From positions 372,001 to 436,000 of the forward strand of contig JAIQFD010000002.1 of NCBI GenBank assembly GCA_020073495.1: a stretch of 64,000 bases of DNA. Reading direction: 5' to 3'. The notes beneath the pieces are model-generated. The model did not search any database and was not told the origin of the DNA. It saw nothing but the letters and a program-made list of their open reading frames with translations. The translations under genes and the position numbers were made by a program. Shown here piece after piece: positions 1 to 8,099 of the stretch. The DNA comes from Terriglobia bacterium. Its GTDB lineage: Bacteria; Acidobacteriota; Terriglobia; Terriglobales; Acidobacteriaceae. Positions within the stretch are counted from its first letter, which is position 1. The number at the start of each line of letters is the position of its first letter.

Positions 1-316
1 CCTGCCGCTGGAGAGCCTGCGCAAGTTCGGCGTCAGCGAGGGGGACATCGCCCAGCGCCGGGCGACGCCGCAGTTTCTGGAGCTGATGCGATTCGAGGTG
101 TCGCGGGCGCGGGCCTGGTTCGAGAGCGGGCTGCCGTTGGCGAAGAAGGTGGACCGCGACCTGGCCATCGACATCGAGCTGTTCAGCCGCGGCGGGCAGG
201 AGATCCTCAATGCCATCGAGCGCCAGAGCTATGACGTCCTGAAGGGGCGGCCGGTGATCTCCAAGTCCCGAAAGCTCTGGCTGGTGCTGCGCGCGGCGGC
301 GAGGAAAGTGGCATGA
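1..316 (+). CDS. hpnC: Squalene synthase HpnC, C-terminal part (5' end outside window)
   Basis: The gene is cut by the window edge; the reading frame is open from base 2 and ends in TGA at 314-316. The visible ~104 residues are the C-terminal end of a squalene/phytoene synthase, with the ILNAIERQSYDVL stretch typical of this family. The catalytic aspartate motifs lie upstream, outside the window. HpnC converts presqualene diphosphate to hydroxysqualene. Its stop overlaps the hpnD start (ATGA), so it is translationally coupled in an hpnC-hpnD-hpnE operon. Assignment to HpnC rather than a second HpnD rests on gene order and the C-terminal sequence. Confidence 0.85.
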   Translation, partial: LPLESLRKFGVSEGDIAQRRATPQFLELMRFEVSRARAWFESGLPLAKKVDRDLAIDIELFSRGGQEILNAIERQSYDVLKGRPVISKSRKLWLVLRAAARKVA

Positions 317-1203
317 GGTCGCAGCTGGAGCACGCGTACGCGGTTTGCCGCGGCATCGCCCGCTCGTCGGCGAAGAACTTCTACTACGCATTTCTCGTGC
401 TGCCCGGGGAGAAGCGCGACGCGCTGTGTGCGGTGTACGCCTTCATGCGCTACTGCGACGATATCTGCGACGCGCCGGGAGTCACCCTGGAGCAGCGCAA
501 GGAGAAGCTTGCTGCCTGGCTGGACGCGCTCCATCGTGTGCTGGCCGGGGATGCGACCGACGATCCCGTGCTGATGGCGGTGGCGGACGCGCAGAAGCGC
601 TTCGAGATCCGCTCGGAGCTTTTCGACCAGCTGGTGTACGGAACCGCCATGGACCTGCCCAGCGAAGGCGGCGCGATCGTTTATCGTACCTTCGAAGACC
701 TGCGGAAATACTGCTATTACGTGGCGTCGGTGGTCGGGCTGGTGGCCATCAAGATCTTCGGGTATCGCGATCCCAAGGCCGAAACGCTGGCCGAGGAGTG
801 CGGAGTGGCGTTTCAGCTCACCAACATCCTGCGCGACGTCAAGGAAGACGCGCGCATGGGGCGCCTCTACCTCCCCGAGGAAGACCTGGCGCGGTTCGGG
901 CGGACGCCGGCGGACCTGGATCCGGCGCGCCTGGGCAACGGATTCGATGTGTCCACGGTTCGGCCAGTGCTCGAACTGGTGGCGGAGCGCGCGCGGGGGT
1001 TCTACAACGCCGCCAACGAATTGATGCCGTTGATCGACGAAGACAGCCGCCCGGCACTGTGGACTCTAGTCGAGATCTACCGCCGCCTGCTGGAAAAGAT
1101 CGCCCGCCGCAATTACGACGTCTTCAGCGAACGCGTGCGCCTTACGGTCCCGGAGAAGTTGGGCGTGCTGTCGCGGGGCTTTCTGCTGCGACTGACCGCA
1201 TGA
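313..1203 (+). CDS. hpnD: Presqualene diphosphate synthase HpnD
   Basis: A 296-residue squalene/phytoene synthase family protein that condenses two farnesyl diphosphates to presqualene diphosphate, the first step of the HpnCDE route to squalene. The first Asp-rich motif (DDICD, residues ~49-53) and the second (NILRDVKED, ~171-179), which bind Mg-diphosphate, are both intact, and the length is normal. It starts at an ATG overlapping the hpnC stop by 4 bp, and its own TGA overlaps the hpnE ATG. The protein is soluble or peripheral at the inner face of the cytoplasmic membrane. The main alternative, phytoene synthase, is unlikely beside hpnC and hpnE. Confidence 0.92.
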   Translation: MRSQLEHAYAVCRGIARSSAKNFYYAFLVLPGEKRDALCAVYAFMRYCDDICDAPGVTLEQRKEKLAAWLDALHRVLAGDATDDPVLMAVADAQKRFEIRSELFDQLVYGTAMDLPSEGGAIVYRTFEDLRKYCYYVASVVGLVAIKIFGYRDPKAETLAEECGVAFQLTNILRDVKEDARMGRLYLPEEDLARFGRTPADLDPARLGNGFDVSTVRPVLELVAERARGFYNAANELMPLIDEDSRPALWTLVEIYRRLLEKIARRNYDVFSERVRLTVPEKLGVLSRGFLLRLTA

Positions 1204-2594
1204 ACGCCGCGCCCAAGGTGGCCATCGCCGGAGCGGGTCTGGCGGGACTATCAGCGGGATGCGCGCTGGCAGACGCCGGGTTCCAGGTCACTATCTTAGA
1301 AAAGCGGCCCTACGTCGGCGGACGGGCCTCGTCCTACGAACATCCGGGCACAGGCGAGGTGGTGGACAACTGCCAGCACGTCCTGCTGGGCTGCTGCACC
1401 AACCTGATCGATTTCTACCGTCGCATCGGAGTGGAGCAGAAGATCCGCTGGTACGACCGGTTGACCTTCCTGGAGCCAGGCGGGCGGCGGTCGGACATCG
1501 AGCCGTCGTTCCTTCCCGCGCCGTTCCACAACACGCTGTCGTTCCTGGCGGCGCACTCGCTCGGTTTGGGCGACAAGATGGCGATCGGGCACGCGCTGAT
1601 GTCAATCATGCGCAATCTGCCGGAAGAAACGGATGAGCCGTTCCTGGCCTGGCTCAAGAGCAAACGGCAGACGCAGCGTGCCATCGACCGCTTCTGGAAG
1701 GTCGTGCTGGTGAGCGCGCTAAATGAAGACCTGGACCGCATGTCGATCCGTTACGCGGCGCAGGTCTTTCGCGAATCCTTCCTCAAATCCGCTGCAGGTG
1801 GTCGAATGGGCATACCGAACGTGCCCCTCACGGAACTCTACGGCGCGGCGGGGGAATACATCCGGACACGCGGAGGTGAAGTGAGGCTGCGGGCGGGTGT
1901 GGATGCGATTAAGCCGGAGGCAAACGGGGCACGGCTTTGTGTGACCGGGGGCGAGTTGCTCGCGGACTACGCGATCTCAGCGCTTCCGTTCCAGGCGCTG
2001 GAGAAGGTACTGCCCCAGGACGACGCCGCGGGCCCGCTGCGGCGGATGCTGGGGCGGTTCGAGACCTCCCCGATCACCGGCATCCATTTCTGGTTCGACC
2101 GGCAGATCACCGATCTGGAGCACGCGGTGCTGCTCGACCGCACGATCCAATGGATGTTCCACAAATCGAAGTTGCACGCGCAGGGAAGCGAAGCTGCGCA
2201 CGGCGGAAGCTATGTAGAACTCGTAGTGAGCTCTTCGAAGTCCCTGGTGGACAAATCGCGGAACGATATCCTCGACCTCGCGTTGCGCGAACTGGAGGAG
2301 TTCTTTCCCGGGGTCGCCAACGCCAAGGTGCTGAAGTCAACGGTGATTAAGGAACTGCACGCAACATACTCCGCACTGCCGGAATCGGATGAATATCGCC
2401 CGGGAAATGGGACGGCCTGGCCGAGGCTGTTTCTTGCCGGAGATTGGACCGCGACCGGCTGGCCGGCGACCATGGAAGGCGCCGTGCGCAGCGGCTACAT
2501 GGCGGCGGAGGCGCTGACGAAAGCCATCAGCCGTACGCAGCGATTCTTGATCCCGGACCTGCCTCCGTCCGGACTGATGCGACTCTTCGGCTAG
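1200..2594 (+). CDS. hpnE: Hydroxysqualene dehydroxylase HpnE
   Basis: A 464-residue FAD-dependent amine oxidase/phytoene desaturase-like protein. The N-terminus carries the Rossmann dinucleotide-binding motif GAGLAGLSAG (~10-19), then an acidic strand end (ILEKR) and GGRASS, and the C-terminus has the second FAD contact GDWTATGWPATMEGAVRSG. HpnE reduces hydroxysqualene to squalene, completing the HpnC/D/E pathway. I chose the ATG at 1200 because it overlaps the hpnD stop (ATGA) and directly precedes the FAD motif; the frame stays open upstream only by chance inside hpnD. It is the last gene of the plus-strand operon and converges with the hpnJ cluster. Confidence 0.92.
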   Translation: MNAAPKVAIAGAGLAGLSAGCALADAGFQVTILEKRPYVGGRASSYEHPGTGEVVDNCQHVLLGCCTNLIDFYRRIGVEQKIRWYDRLTFLEPGGRRSDIEPSFLPAPFHNTLSFLAAHSLGLGDKMAIGHALMSIMRNLPEETDEPFLAWLKSKRQTQRAIDRFWKVVLVSALNEDLDRMSIRYAAQVFRESFLKSAAGGRMGIPNVPLTELYGAAGEYIRTRGGEVRLRAGVDAIKPEANGARLCVTGGELLADYAISALPFQALEKVLPQDDAAGPLRRMLGRFETSPITGIHFWFDRQITDLEHAVLLDRTIQWMFHKSKLHAQGSEAAHGGSYVELVVSSSKSLVDKSRNDILDLALRELEEFFPGVANAKVLKSTVIKELHATYSALPESDEYRPGNGTAWPRLFLAGDWTATGWPATMEGAVRSGYMAAEALTKAISRTQRFLIPDLPPSGLMRLFG

Positions 2595-2604
2595 ATCCGT
2601 GCAA

Positions 2605-2985
2605 TCAGACGGCCAGCAACGCCACGCCGCCAGCGACCAGCAGGGCGGCCGCCCAGCGGTGCTGGTTCACGTCCTCCTTCAGGAAAAACTTGGCGGCAAA
2701 GGCGTTGGTGATGAACGTGAGGGAAGCGGCGGCGGGGCCGACCAGGCTCACGTCTGCCCAAGAAAGCGCGACCAGCAGGCTGAAGAACGACACGGCCATG
2801 CAGGCGATGCCGGTGGCAAAGTAGACGTTTCCGGCCACTGCCTTCAGCACCGCCCATAACCCTCGTTCGCGCCACAGTTCGCCGACATGTCCGACTTCCT
2901 TCATGGCGCGGGCGGTCAATACGTCTCCGGCGGTCGAGCTGGCGACAATCACCGCGATCGCGGACCAGGTGTGCATCGGGGACAT
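2605..2985 (-). CDS. Half-size EamA/DMT-family transporter, downstream partner
   Basis: A 126-residue hydrophobic protein with four predicted membrane helices, the size of one EamA repeat (normal EamA transporters have two repeats, ~10 helices). The C-terminal part has the FFLKEDVNQHRW-AALLVAGGVALL pattern typical of the EamA/SMR end helix. Its ATG overlaps the stop of the preceding half-size gene by one base (TGATG), so the two are probably co-translated and form a heterodimer. It lies last in the hpnJ operon, converging with hpnE. The substrate is unknown; movement of a lipid or sugar-lipid intermediate is only a guess from context. Confidence 0.75.
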   Translation of the reverse strand: MSPMHTWSAIAVIVASSTAGDVLTARAMKEVGHVGELWRERGLWAVLKAVAGNVYFATGIACMAVSFFSLLVALSWADVSLVGPAAASLTFITNAFAAKFFLKEDVNQHRWAAALLVAGGVALLAV

Positions 2986-3389
2986 CAGTCGCCTTCCTCG
3001 GTCTCTGGCTGTGCAGGAGTCAAGGAGGGTCCGCGGGTCACGACCGCCACGCCGCCGCTCACCAGCAGGATCCCCAGCCAGCGAGTCAGCGTGACTTGTT
3101 CGTGCAGGAGGAACTGCGCCATCAAGGCCAGCATGACGTATCCCAGGGACGCTGCCGGGAGAACGTACGTCAGGTCGGCCCAGGACAAAGCCGCCATATA
3201 GGAAGCGAAGAAGCCGATCAGCAGCACGATCCCGATAGCCACCCAGGGAGTGAAAACGAAGCTGATGAGGCGGGCGATGTCGGTGGCCGAAAGCGGGCCA
3301 GCCTTCTTCATGGCATAGGAGAGACAGATGTCGCCGCTGGAACCGAACAGGACGATGGCTGCCAGTACCAGGTACTTGCGAAAGCTCAC
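2985..3389 (-). CDS. Half-size EamA/DMT-family transporter, upstream partner
   Basis: A 134-residue protein with about four membrane helices and the same layout as its downstream neighbour: an N-terminal helix with a GDICLSYAMKK segment, an LSWADLTYVLPAASLGYV core, and an end segment FLLHEQVTLTRWLGILLVSGGVAVV. The parallel LSWAD motif in both genes suggests they arose by duplication. It begins 12 bp after the hpnJ stop and is coupled to the second half-transporter by a TGATG junction. Paired small DMT proteins of this type usually act as heterodimers in the inner membrane. Substrate not determinable from sequence. Confidence 0.75.
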   Translation of the reverse strand: MSFRKYLVLAAIVLFGSSGDICLSYAMKKAGPLSATDIARLISFVFTPWVAIGIVLLIGFFASYMAALSWADLTYVLPAASLGYVMLALMAQFLLHEQVTLTRWLGILLVSGGVAVVTRGPSLTPAQPETEEGD

Positions 3390-3401
3390 ACCGGGTCCTT
3401 G

Positions 3402-4916
3402 TTAGACTTCGACCGCTTCGACCGCCGGCTTGGTCTCGGGCTCTGCCTGCGGTTCGGATGTGGGCAGCGGCGTGTGCCTGGCGCGCTGTTCCTTGACATA
3501 GCGGTTGCGCGCCGCGCGCAGCTTGAGGAACGACTTGGCTTCTTTGTAAAGCCGCTTGCGATCGGTGGAGTTAAAGACCGCCTTCCGCACGATGCGGAAC
3601 ACTGCCTTGGGCCTGAAATAATATTCGTCGTAGAAGCGGTGGACCATCTCCATCATGTACTCGCGGGGCATACCCGGGTACTCGATGTGGGCCATCTGGT
3701 GGCCGCCTTCGTCCACCATCGCCTGCTCGTTGATGATGAAGCCGTTCTTCTTGGCGAAGTCGTAGAACTCGGTGCCGGGATAGGCATGCGCCAGCGAGAC
3801 CTGGATGGTCTCGCAGTCGAGTTCCTTGGCGAAGTCGATGGTGCGCCGGATGGATTCGCGATCCTCACCCGGCAGGCCGAGGATGAAGTCGCCGTGGACC
3901 ACGAGGCCGAGTTTCTGGCAGTCCTTGGTGAACTGGCGGGCGCGCTCGACGGTGGCGCCCTTCTTGATGTTCTTCAGGATCTGCGGGTCGCCCGATTCGT
4001 AACCCACAATAAGCAATCGGCAGCCGGCCTCTTTCATCGCCTTCAGGGTCTCGAAATCAGTAGTCACACGAGAGGTGCAGGACCACGTCAGGTTCAGCGG
4101 CTTCAGCTTGCCGCAGAGCTCGATGGTGCGCGCTTTCTGGATGTTGAAGGTGTCGTCGTCGAAGAAGAATTCCCGGACCCAGGGCCAGTATTCCTTGGCC
4201 TTGGCCATCTCCCGGGCAACCGCGTCGGTGGACCGTGTGCGCCAAGGGTGTCCGCTCAGGGTCTGCGGCCAGAGGCAGAAGGTGCACTGCGCCGGGCAGC
4301 CGCGCGAAGTGTAGAGCGAGACAAAGGGATAAAGCAGGAACGGGACGTTGTAGCGGCGGACGTCAAGATCCCGCTGATAGACCGCAGTCACGTCCGGCAG
4401 TTCGTCGAGGTTGGCCACGGCCGGGCGGTCCGGATTGTGAACGATGCCGCCGTTCTTGCGATAGGAGGCGCCGAGAATCTGTTCCAGCGGCGTGCCCTGG
4501 GCGAACTCGACGGTGGCAAAGTCGAACTCGCGGCGGACCACGAAATCGATGGCACTGCACTCCCGCAGGGCGCGCTCCGGCTCGGTGGTGACCGGGGGCC
4601 CAACGAAGGCGATCTTGAGCTTGGGGTTGGCCGACTTCATGGCGGCGGCCAGCTTCTGGTCCCCCTGCCATCCGGGCGTGCTGGTGAACAGCACCAGGAA
4701 CTCGTAGTCCTTGCCGATCTGGATGGTCTGTTCCGCGGAGACGTGGTGAGGCGGCGCGTCGAGCAGGCGCGAACCCTCCAGCATGCCGGCCGGATAGGCC
4801 AGCCATACCGGGTACCAGTACGACTCGATCTCGCGGGTCGCGGGCCAGCGGGAGCTGGCCCCGCCATCAAAGTTCTCAAACGAAGGGGGATTCAGGAACA
4901 GCGTTTTCAGAGCCAT
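3402..4916 (-). CDS. hpnJ: Hopanoid-associated radical SAM/B12-domain protein HpnJ
   Basis: A 504-residue B12-binding-domain radical SAM protein. An N-terminal cobalamin-type domain (~1-165) precedes the radical SAM core, whose 4Fe-4S cysteines are C207, C211 and C214 (CPAQCTFC). The downstream FDDDTFN and LIVGYESGD stretches are typical of this subgroup. The tail (~470-504) is Pro/Glu-rich and of low complexity. HpnJ is known from Burkholderia to make the cyclitol ether head group of bacteriohopanetetrol by ring contraction of the glucosamine form. The neighbouring hpnCDE supports the call. HpnI and HpnK, which act just before it, are not in this window. Confidence 0.88.
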   Translation of the reverse strand: MALKTLFLNPPSFENFDGGASSRWPATREIESYWYPVWLAYPAGMLEGSRLLDAPPHHVSAEQTIQIGKDYEFLVLFTSTPGWQGDQKLAAAMKSANPKLKIAFVGPPVTTEPERALRECSAIDFVVRREFDFATVEFAQGTPLEQILGASYRKNGGIVHNPDRPAVANLDELPDVTAVYQRDLDVRRYNVPFLLYPFVSLYTSRGCPAQCTFCLWPQTLSGHPWRTRSTDAVAREMAKAKEYWPWVREFFFDDDTFNIQKARTIELCGKLKPLNLTWSCTSRVTTDFETLKAMKEAGCRLLIVGYESGDPQILKNIKKGATVERARQFTKDCQKLGLVVHGDFILGLPGEDRESIRRTIDFAKELDCETIQVSLAHAYPGTEFYDFAKKNGFIINEQAMVDEGGHQMAHIEYPGMPREYMMEMVHRFYDEYYFRPKAVFRIVRKAVFNSTDRKRLYKEAKSFLKLRAARNRYVKEQRARHTPLPTSEPQAEPETKPAVEAVEV

Positions 4917-5182
4917 CGTAAGTCTTTTAATACTAACACCCGCATTGGAGAAGCGCGAAAGTTAAAGCAAGGATTGGATTTAGTAAAGCGATTCTCCTGC
5001 ATTCGATGCCAAATGTGCAGCCAAAGCGGCAAAAAGTGCATCCGGCGGAGGCCCCGATTCCCGCTCTGGACCGGTCTTTTCACCGCCGAGAACGCCGAGA
5101 TCGCAGAGAAACTCATTGGCCGCGGATGCACGCGGATGAACGCGGGTCCCTGACTCGGGCAGTGGGAGGGCGCTTTCGCGAT
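4917..5182. repeat. Non-coding spacer with imperfect tandem repeats
   Basis: This 266-bp gap upstream of hpnJ holds two short imperfect repeat tracts: accgccgagaacgccgag followed by atcgcagag (5082-5108), and cgcggatgcacgcggatg followed by aacgcgg (5119-5145). They look like decayed multi-copy intergenic elements. I see no supported gene here. The hpnJ promoter should be in the 4917-5000 part, which is AT-richer, but no clear -10/-35 pair stands out. Confidence 0.5.
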
Positions 5183-5557
5183 TCATTGGGACTCCTTGGT
5201 CTCGCTGGGCTGGGGCGCGAGCTCCAGGTCTCCCGCGGGGGTGAGCTGCAGATGCCGGAGGTTGAAGCTGGCGATCTGGAGTCCGTAGAGCAGGAGAGCC
5301 GCCTTCTTGTAGTTGAGATTGCCGCGGTAAAGGCCGTCCATGACGATCATGACCGCGACCTGGATAGCGTTGGCGTCTTCCAGCACGGGAAGACGGACGG
5401 GACGGTCGTCGGCGAGCGCCTTGTCGTGGAAGTAGCAGAGCTCCTTGCCGGAAGCCGCCGGCGAGCCGCAGCGGTCGCCGTTGGCCTTGAGATGGGCGCA
5501 ACGGGGCGCCTGGCGGGCGCTGAGCGTCCGGGCGTGATTGATACTGACAGATGTCAC
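5183..5557 (-). CDS. Small Cys/His-motif protein of unknown function
   Basis: A 124-residue protein not assignable to a known function. Residues ~20-44 contain C-x9-C-x10-C-x2-H (CAHLKANGDRC, then CYFH), which looks like a small zinc-binding knuckle. The remainder is helical (EDANAIQVAVMIVMDGLYRG, then a KKAALLLYGLQIASFNLR stretch). It has no signal peptide and stands alone between two repeat-rich spacers. The overall pattern recalls small proteins that seem multi-copy in acidobacterial genomes; that is an impression, not something shown here. It may be linked to the surrounding repeats, but function is unknown. Confidence 0.65.
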   Translation of the reverse strand: MTSVSINHARTLSARQAPRCAHLKANGDRCGSPAASGKELCYFHDKALADDRPVRLPVLEDANAIQVAVMIVMDGLYRGNLNYKKAALLLYGLQIASFNLRHLQLTPAGDLELAPQPSETKESQ

Positions 5558-5629
5558 TGGGGTACCCCCTCCCCCTCGATATGTCGGTCTAAAGGACTTA
5601 GCGAGGAAGATATGTCAGGTATGTGGGGA

Positions 5630-5715
5630 AGCGCATAGTACAGAGCACATAGCGCATAGGACAGAGCGCATAGTGCAGGGAGAAGTCCAGAGTTCAGAGT
5701 CCAGAGCGCAGAGAT
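5630..5715. repeat. Imperfect tandem repeat of AGCGCATAG
   Basis: Three exact copies of AGCGCATAG occur at 5630-5638, 5651-5659 and 5665-5673, joined by acagag-like linkers, followed by degenerate CCAGAGTTCAGAGTCCAGAG units up to ~5715. Such simple repeats may be remnants of variable-number arrays. Confidence 0.7.
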
Positions 5716-6010
5716 GAAGGCCACTACATCCAGCTTAGCAAATCGAAGGAAGCAGGCCGCGGGAGGCAGGCTTGCAACTCGCCGCGAATCAGCAGCTTAC
5801 AAGCCTGGGAAAATAGTTCTTGACATTGCTGAAAGCTATACATCGGACCATCTAACCCGCACAAATCAGGCAGCTTACCCGCCCCCGCACGAAAAGGTGA
5901 AAAATGACTTTTTTCAATCAAGGTGGGTGGAATGGCGCAGGCCAAGATTCCGGCGAAGTGACCCGTTCGGCGCCACGCGTCAAGCTAAGCACCCGCCGCT
6001 GAGGCTTGTT

Positions 6011-6041
6011 CCGAATCCAGAACAGGATTCGGATTTTGTTT
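6011..6041. terminator. Hairpin with T-rich tail upstream of the methyltransferase gene
   Basis: A perfect 8-bp inverted repeat, CCGAATCC (6011-6018) and GGATTCGG (6025-6032), with a 6-nt loop is followed by ATTTTGTTT. On the plus strand this has the form of a factor-independent terminator. It sits 79 bp before the methyltransferase start, so an operator controlling the restriction operon is an alternative. Confidence 0.4.
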
Positions 6042-6119
6042 GGAGGAACAGCTTCCCTTACTGCAAAATCAAGCTTCAAACGGCAAGGTGTGTCCGGAGA
6101 GAATCTGCCAACTAGCGTC

Positions 6120-7058
6120 ATGCGGAAAATCAGAACAATTTCTCTTTTTGTTGGGTGCGGCGGGTCGGACTATGCACTCAACCAAACCGGGTTTGACATA
6201 GTTTGGGCAAACGATATCTGGGATTTGGCGTGCAAGACCTACAGGGACAACATCCCTGCGGCCAAGGTCGAAGAGGGTGACATCACCAGCTACTCTCAGT
6301 TTCCTTCCGCGGATTTCCTCGCTGGTTGTTACCCATGTCAAGGATTTACGCAGGGCGGTCGTCGAGAGTGGGGCGATTCAATCAATTATCTTTACCGTGA
6401 ATTTGACCGAGTGCTGAGATTGGTGCTGCCAAAGGTATTCGTCGTCGAAAATGTCAACGGAATGGCGTATGGAGTAAACAAGGACTTATTGAACAATCAA
6501 CTGCGCAGGTATCGCTCGGCCGGATATAGGGTGCACTGGAAAGTTCTTAATGCTAGAGACTACGGCGTCGCCCAGTTCCGCAGGAGAGTGTTCCTCGTCG
6601 GGGTACGATCGGACATCTCCTTCGAGTACTCCTTTCCGCGACCGACGCACGGCGTGGTCGGCGGCGACAAATTCCTCACGCAAAAGGATGCAATCGCAGG
6701 CTTGTCTCGGAGCGCACGAGGAAAATACGATACAGAGCCACTGCACTGGTATTACCTCTCTCGCAAGCGACGGCACGATTGGGACGAAACCGCGCCATGC
6801 ATTGTTGGCCATTGGCGGCACGTCCCGCTGCACCCCTCCAGTCCGCCGCTCAGGCGCGTACATACAGACAAATGGGAATTTGTTCGCGAAGGGCCCGCGC
6901 GCCGGCTCTCTTACCTTGAATGTGCTGCGTTGCAGGGTTTTCCAAGGACTTTCACTTGGAGGCACGGCACTCCTAGGGACAAGTTCCAAATGATTGGAAA
7001 TGCTGTGCCGCCACCACTCTTTCAAGCCGTTGTGAAACAACTGGATGGATTGTGGTGA
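6120..7058 (+). CDS. DNA (cytosine-5) methyltransferase
   Basis: A 312-residue C5-cytosine methyltransferase. Motif I is SLFVGCGGS (~8-16, SAM binding), motif IV is PCQGF with nucleophile C73, motif VI is ENV (110-112), motif VIII is QFRRR (~152-156), and motif X is MIGNAVPPPL near the C-terminus; all key motifs are present. The ATG at 6120 begins just before motif I. Start spacing is uncertain because the nearest purine-rich sequence (ggagag) is ~18 bp upstream. It heads a four-gene operon with a ParB-like protein, a nuclease and Vsr, and would protect host DNA from the linked nuclease. Codon use is AT-richer than the flanking genes. Confidence 0.92.
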   Translation: MRKIRTISLFVGCGGSDYALNQTGFDIVWANDIWDLACKTYRDNIPAAKVEEGDITSYSQFPSADFLAGCYPCQGFTQGGRREWGDSINYLYREFDRVLRLVLPKVFVVENVNGMAYGVNKDLLNNQLRRYRSAGYRVHWKVLNARDYGVAQFRRRVFLVGVRSDISFEYSFPRPTHGVVGGDKFLTQKDAIAGLSRSARGKYDTEPLHWYYLSRKRRHDWDETAPCIVGHWRHVPLHPSSPPLRRVHTDKWEFVREGPARRLSYLECAALQGFPRTFTWRHGTPRDKFQMIGNAVPPPLFQAVVKQLDGLW

Positions 7059-7061
7059 TTC

Positions 7062-8099
7062 ATGCCTAATCAGGATGCGGTCTTCGACTACCAGCACCCC
7101 GACAAACTTCGCTTCGATCCCGACAATCCTCGCTTTGGCGGCGAGTTAGTGGGCAAGTCACAAGACGAGATTCAAGAATATCTTTATGGCAAGCCCCACT
7201 TCGCTGCTGAGCTCGTTGATTCACTCTTGCAGAACGGATATATCGATTACGAACCCCTCATAACCCGAAAAGAAGCAGATCATTACATCGTAATCGAGGG
7301 TAATCGTCGTTTGGCTGCGGTGAGACATATCCTGGCTAACAGCGATCAATACCGCGGACGAAAGGACGACCTTACACGAATTCCGATTCTAAGCTTTCCG
7401 GAAAACCCCTCACCCCAACAAGAAAACGAAATGCGTGTTTACCTCGGCGTGCGGCACCTATTCGGATTCCGGCAATGGCCATCGCTGAGCAAGGCAAAAT
7501 TCTTGGATCAGGAGATTCATTCCAAAGAGGATTTGGGGAAAGTGGTAAAAGAGCTTGGACTTTCAAAACAAGAAATCCGTCGACTCTTAGTTCCCTTTAG
7601 AACCTTGACGACGGCAAAGGAGTCGTTGCCAGAGGACGAGGATTATTGGAAGCTCGGCGAATCACTCAGCCGTACCGGAATTAAGGGATATATCGGGTTA
7701 GATGTCGACAAGGATACTCTTGAGGTTAAGAAGGTCGATCGAAAGAAACTGCGCAGCTTGCTTGGCTTTGTGTATGGGACTTTCGACCCCAAGACCAAAT
7801 TGCGGGATCCCGACACGGCAAAGGTCACCGACACCCGACAACTTTCCCGATTGTCGCAGGTGCTCGACGATGACAAAGCGTCTGCCGCGCTGGAAGCCGG
7901 GAGTAATCTCGATGATGCAATGCTCTTTGTCGAAACGAAGGACGAGAGTGTTAGGCGCCTTAGTCGAATCCTGCAACAGTTGCGGACATTGTTAAGAGAG
8001 GTCTTCGTGCTCAAGCCATCAAGTGTTGAAGGAAAACGGCTATTGGCTCATTTCCGGGAGTTTGAGGCGGCAGCCAAAGCTTTCATCAAACAATGTTGA
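7062..8099 (+). CDS. ParB/Srx-fold protein inside a restriction-modification operon
   Basis: A 345-residue protein whose N-terminal part resembles the ParB N-terminal (ParB/Srx) fold: a DNPRF segment (~21-25), LVDSLLQNGYIDYEPLITR (~51-69) and the signature IEGNRRLAAVR (~78-88), where ParB proteins bind nucleotide. The C-terminal ~230 residues are helical and unassigned; I see no ParB centromere-binding helix-turn-helix with confidence. It starts 3 bp after the methyltransferase stop and overlaps the nuclease gene by 7 bp. No ParA is adjacent, so plasmid partition is unlikely. A regulatory or DNA-targeting role in the restriction system is an inference. Confidence 0.75.
   Translation: MPNQDAVFDYQHPDKLRFDPDNPRFGGELVGKSQDEIQEYLYGKPHFAAELVDSLLQNGYIDYEPLITRKEADHYIVIEGNRRLAAVRHILANSDQYRGRKDDLTRIPILSFPENPSPQQENEMRVYLGVRHLFGFRQWPSLSKAKFLDQEIHSKEDLGKVVKELGLSKQEIRRLLVPFRTLTTAKESLPEDEDYWKLGESLSRTGIKGYIGLDVDKDTLEVKKVDRKKLRSLLGFVYGTFDPKTKLRDPDTAKVTDTRQLSRLSQVLDDDKASAALEAGSNLDDAMLFVETKDESVRRLSRILQQLRTLLREVFVLKPSSVEGKRLLAHFREFEAAAKAFIKQC

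Larger units (their letters stand above)
5558..6119. other. 562-bp spacer: repeats and a hairpin, no supported gene
   Basis: The stretch contains a degenerate tandem repeat (5630-5715), an AT-richer transition (5800-5910), a 16-bp sequence that recurs at the far end of the restriction island (5978-5993), and a hairpin with a T-rich tail (6011-6041). An open frame at 5714-6115 has no coherent protein features and is judged spurious. Confidence 0.6.

Noticed and set aside
345-1199. Longer hpnE start upstream in the same frame
   Set aside because: This part of the frame is inside hpnD and translates to an Arg/Ala/Gly-rich sequence; the ATG at 1200 with the overlapping hpnD stop is the natural start.
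3096-5153. 685-codon plus-strand open frame across hpnJ
   Set aside because: It is the antisense shadow of hpnJ and of the upstream half-transporter; the translation is Gly/Arg/Val-rich with no domain, whereas the minus strand encodes a clear radical SAM protein.
5820-5842. TTGACA followed by TATACA as a promoter for the restriction operon
   Set aside because: The spacing between the two boxes is 11 bp, too short for a sigma-70 promoter.
5714-6115. 133-codon open frame before the methyltransferase
   Set aside because: No ribosome-binding site or coherent domain. It crosses a tandem repeat and a hairpin, and its composition is that of non-coding spacer.
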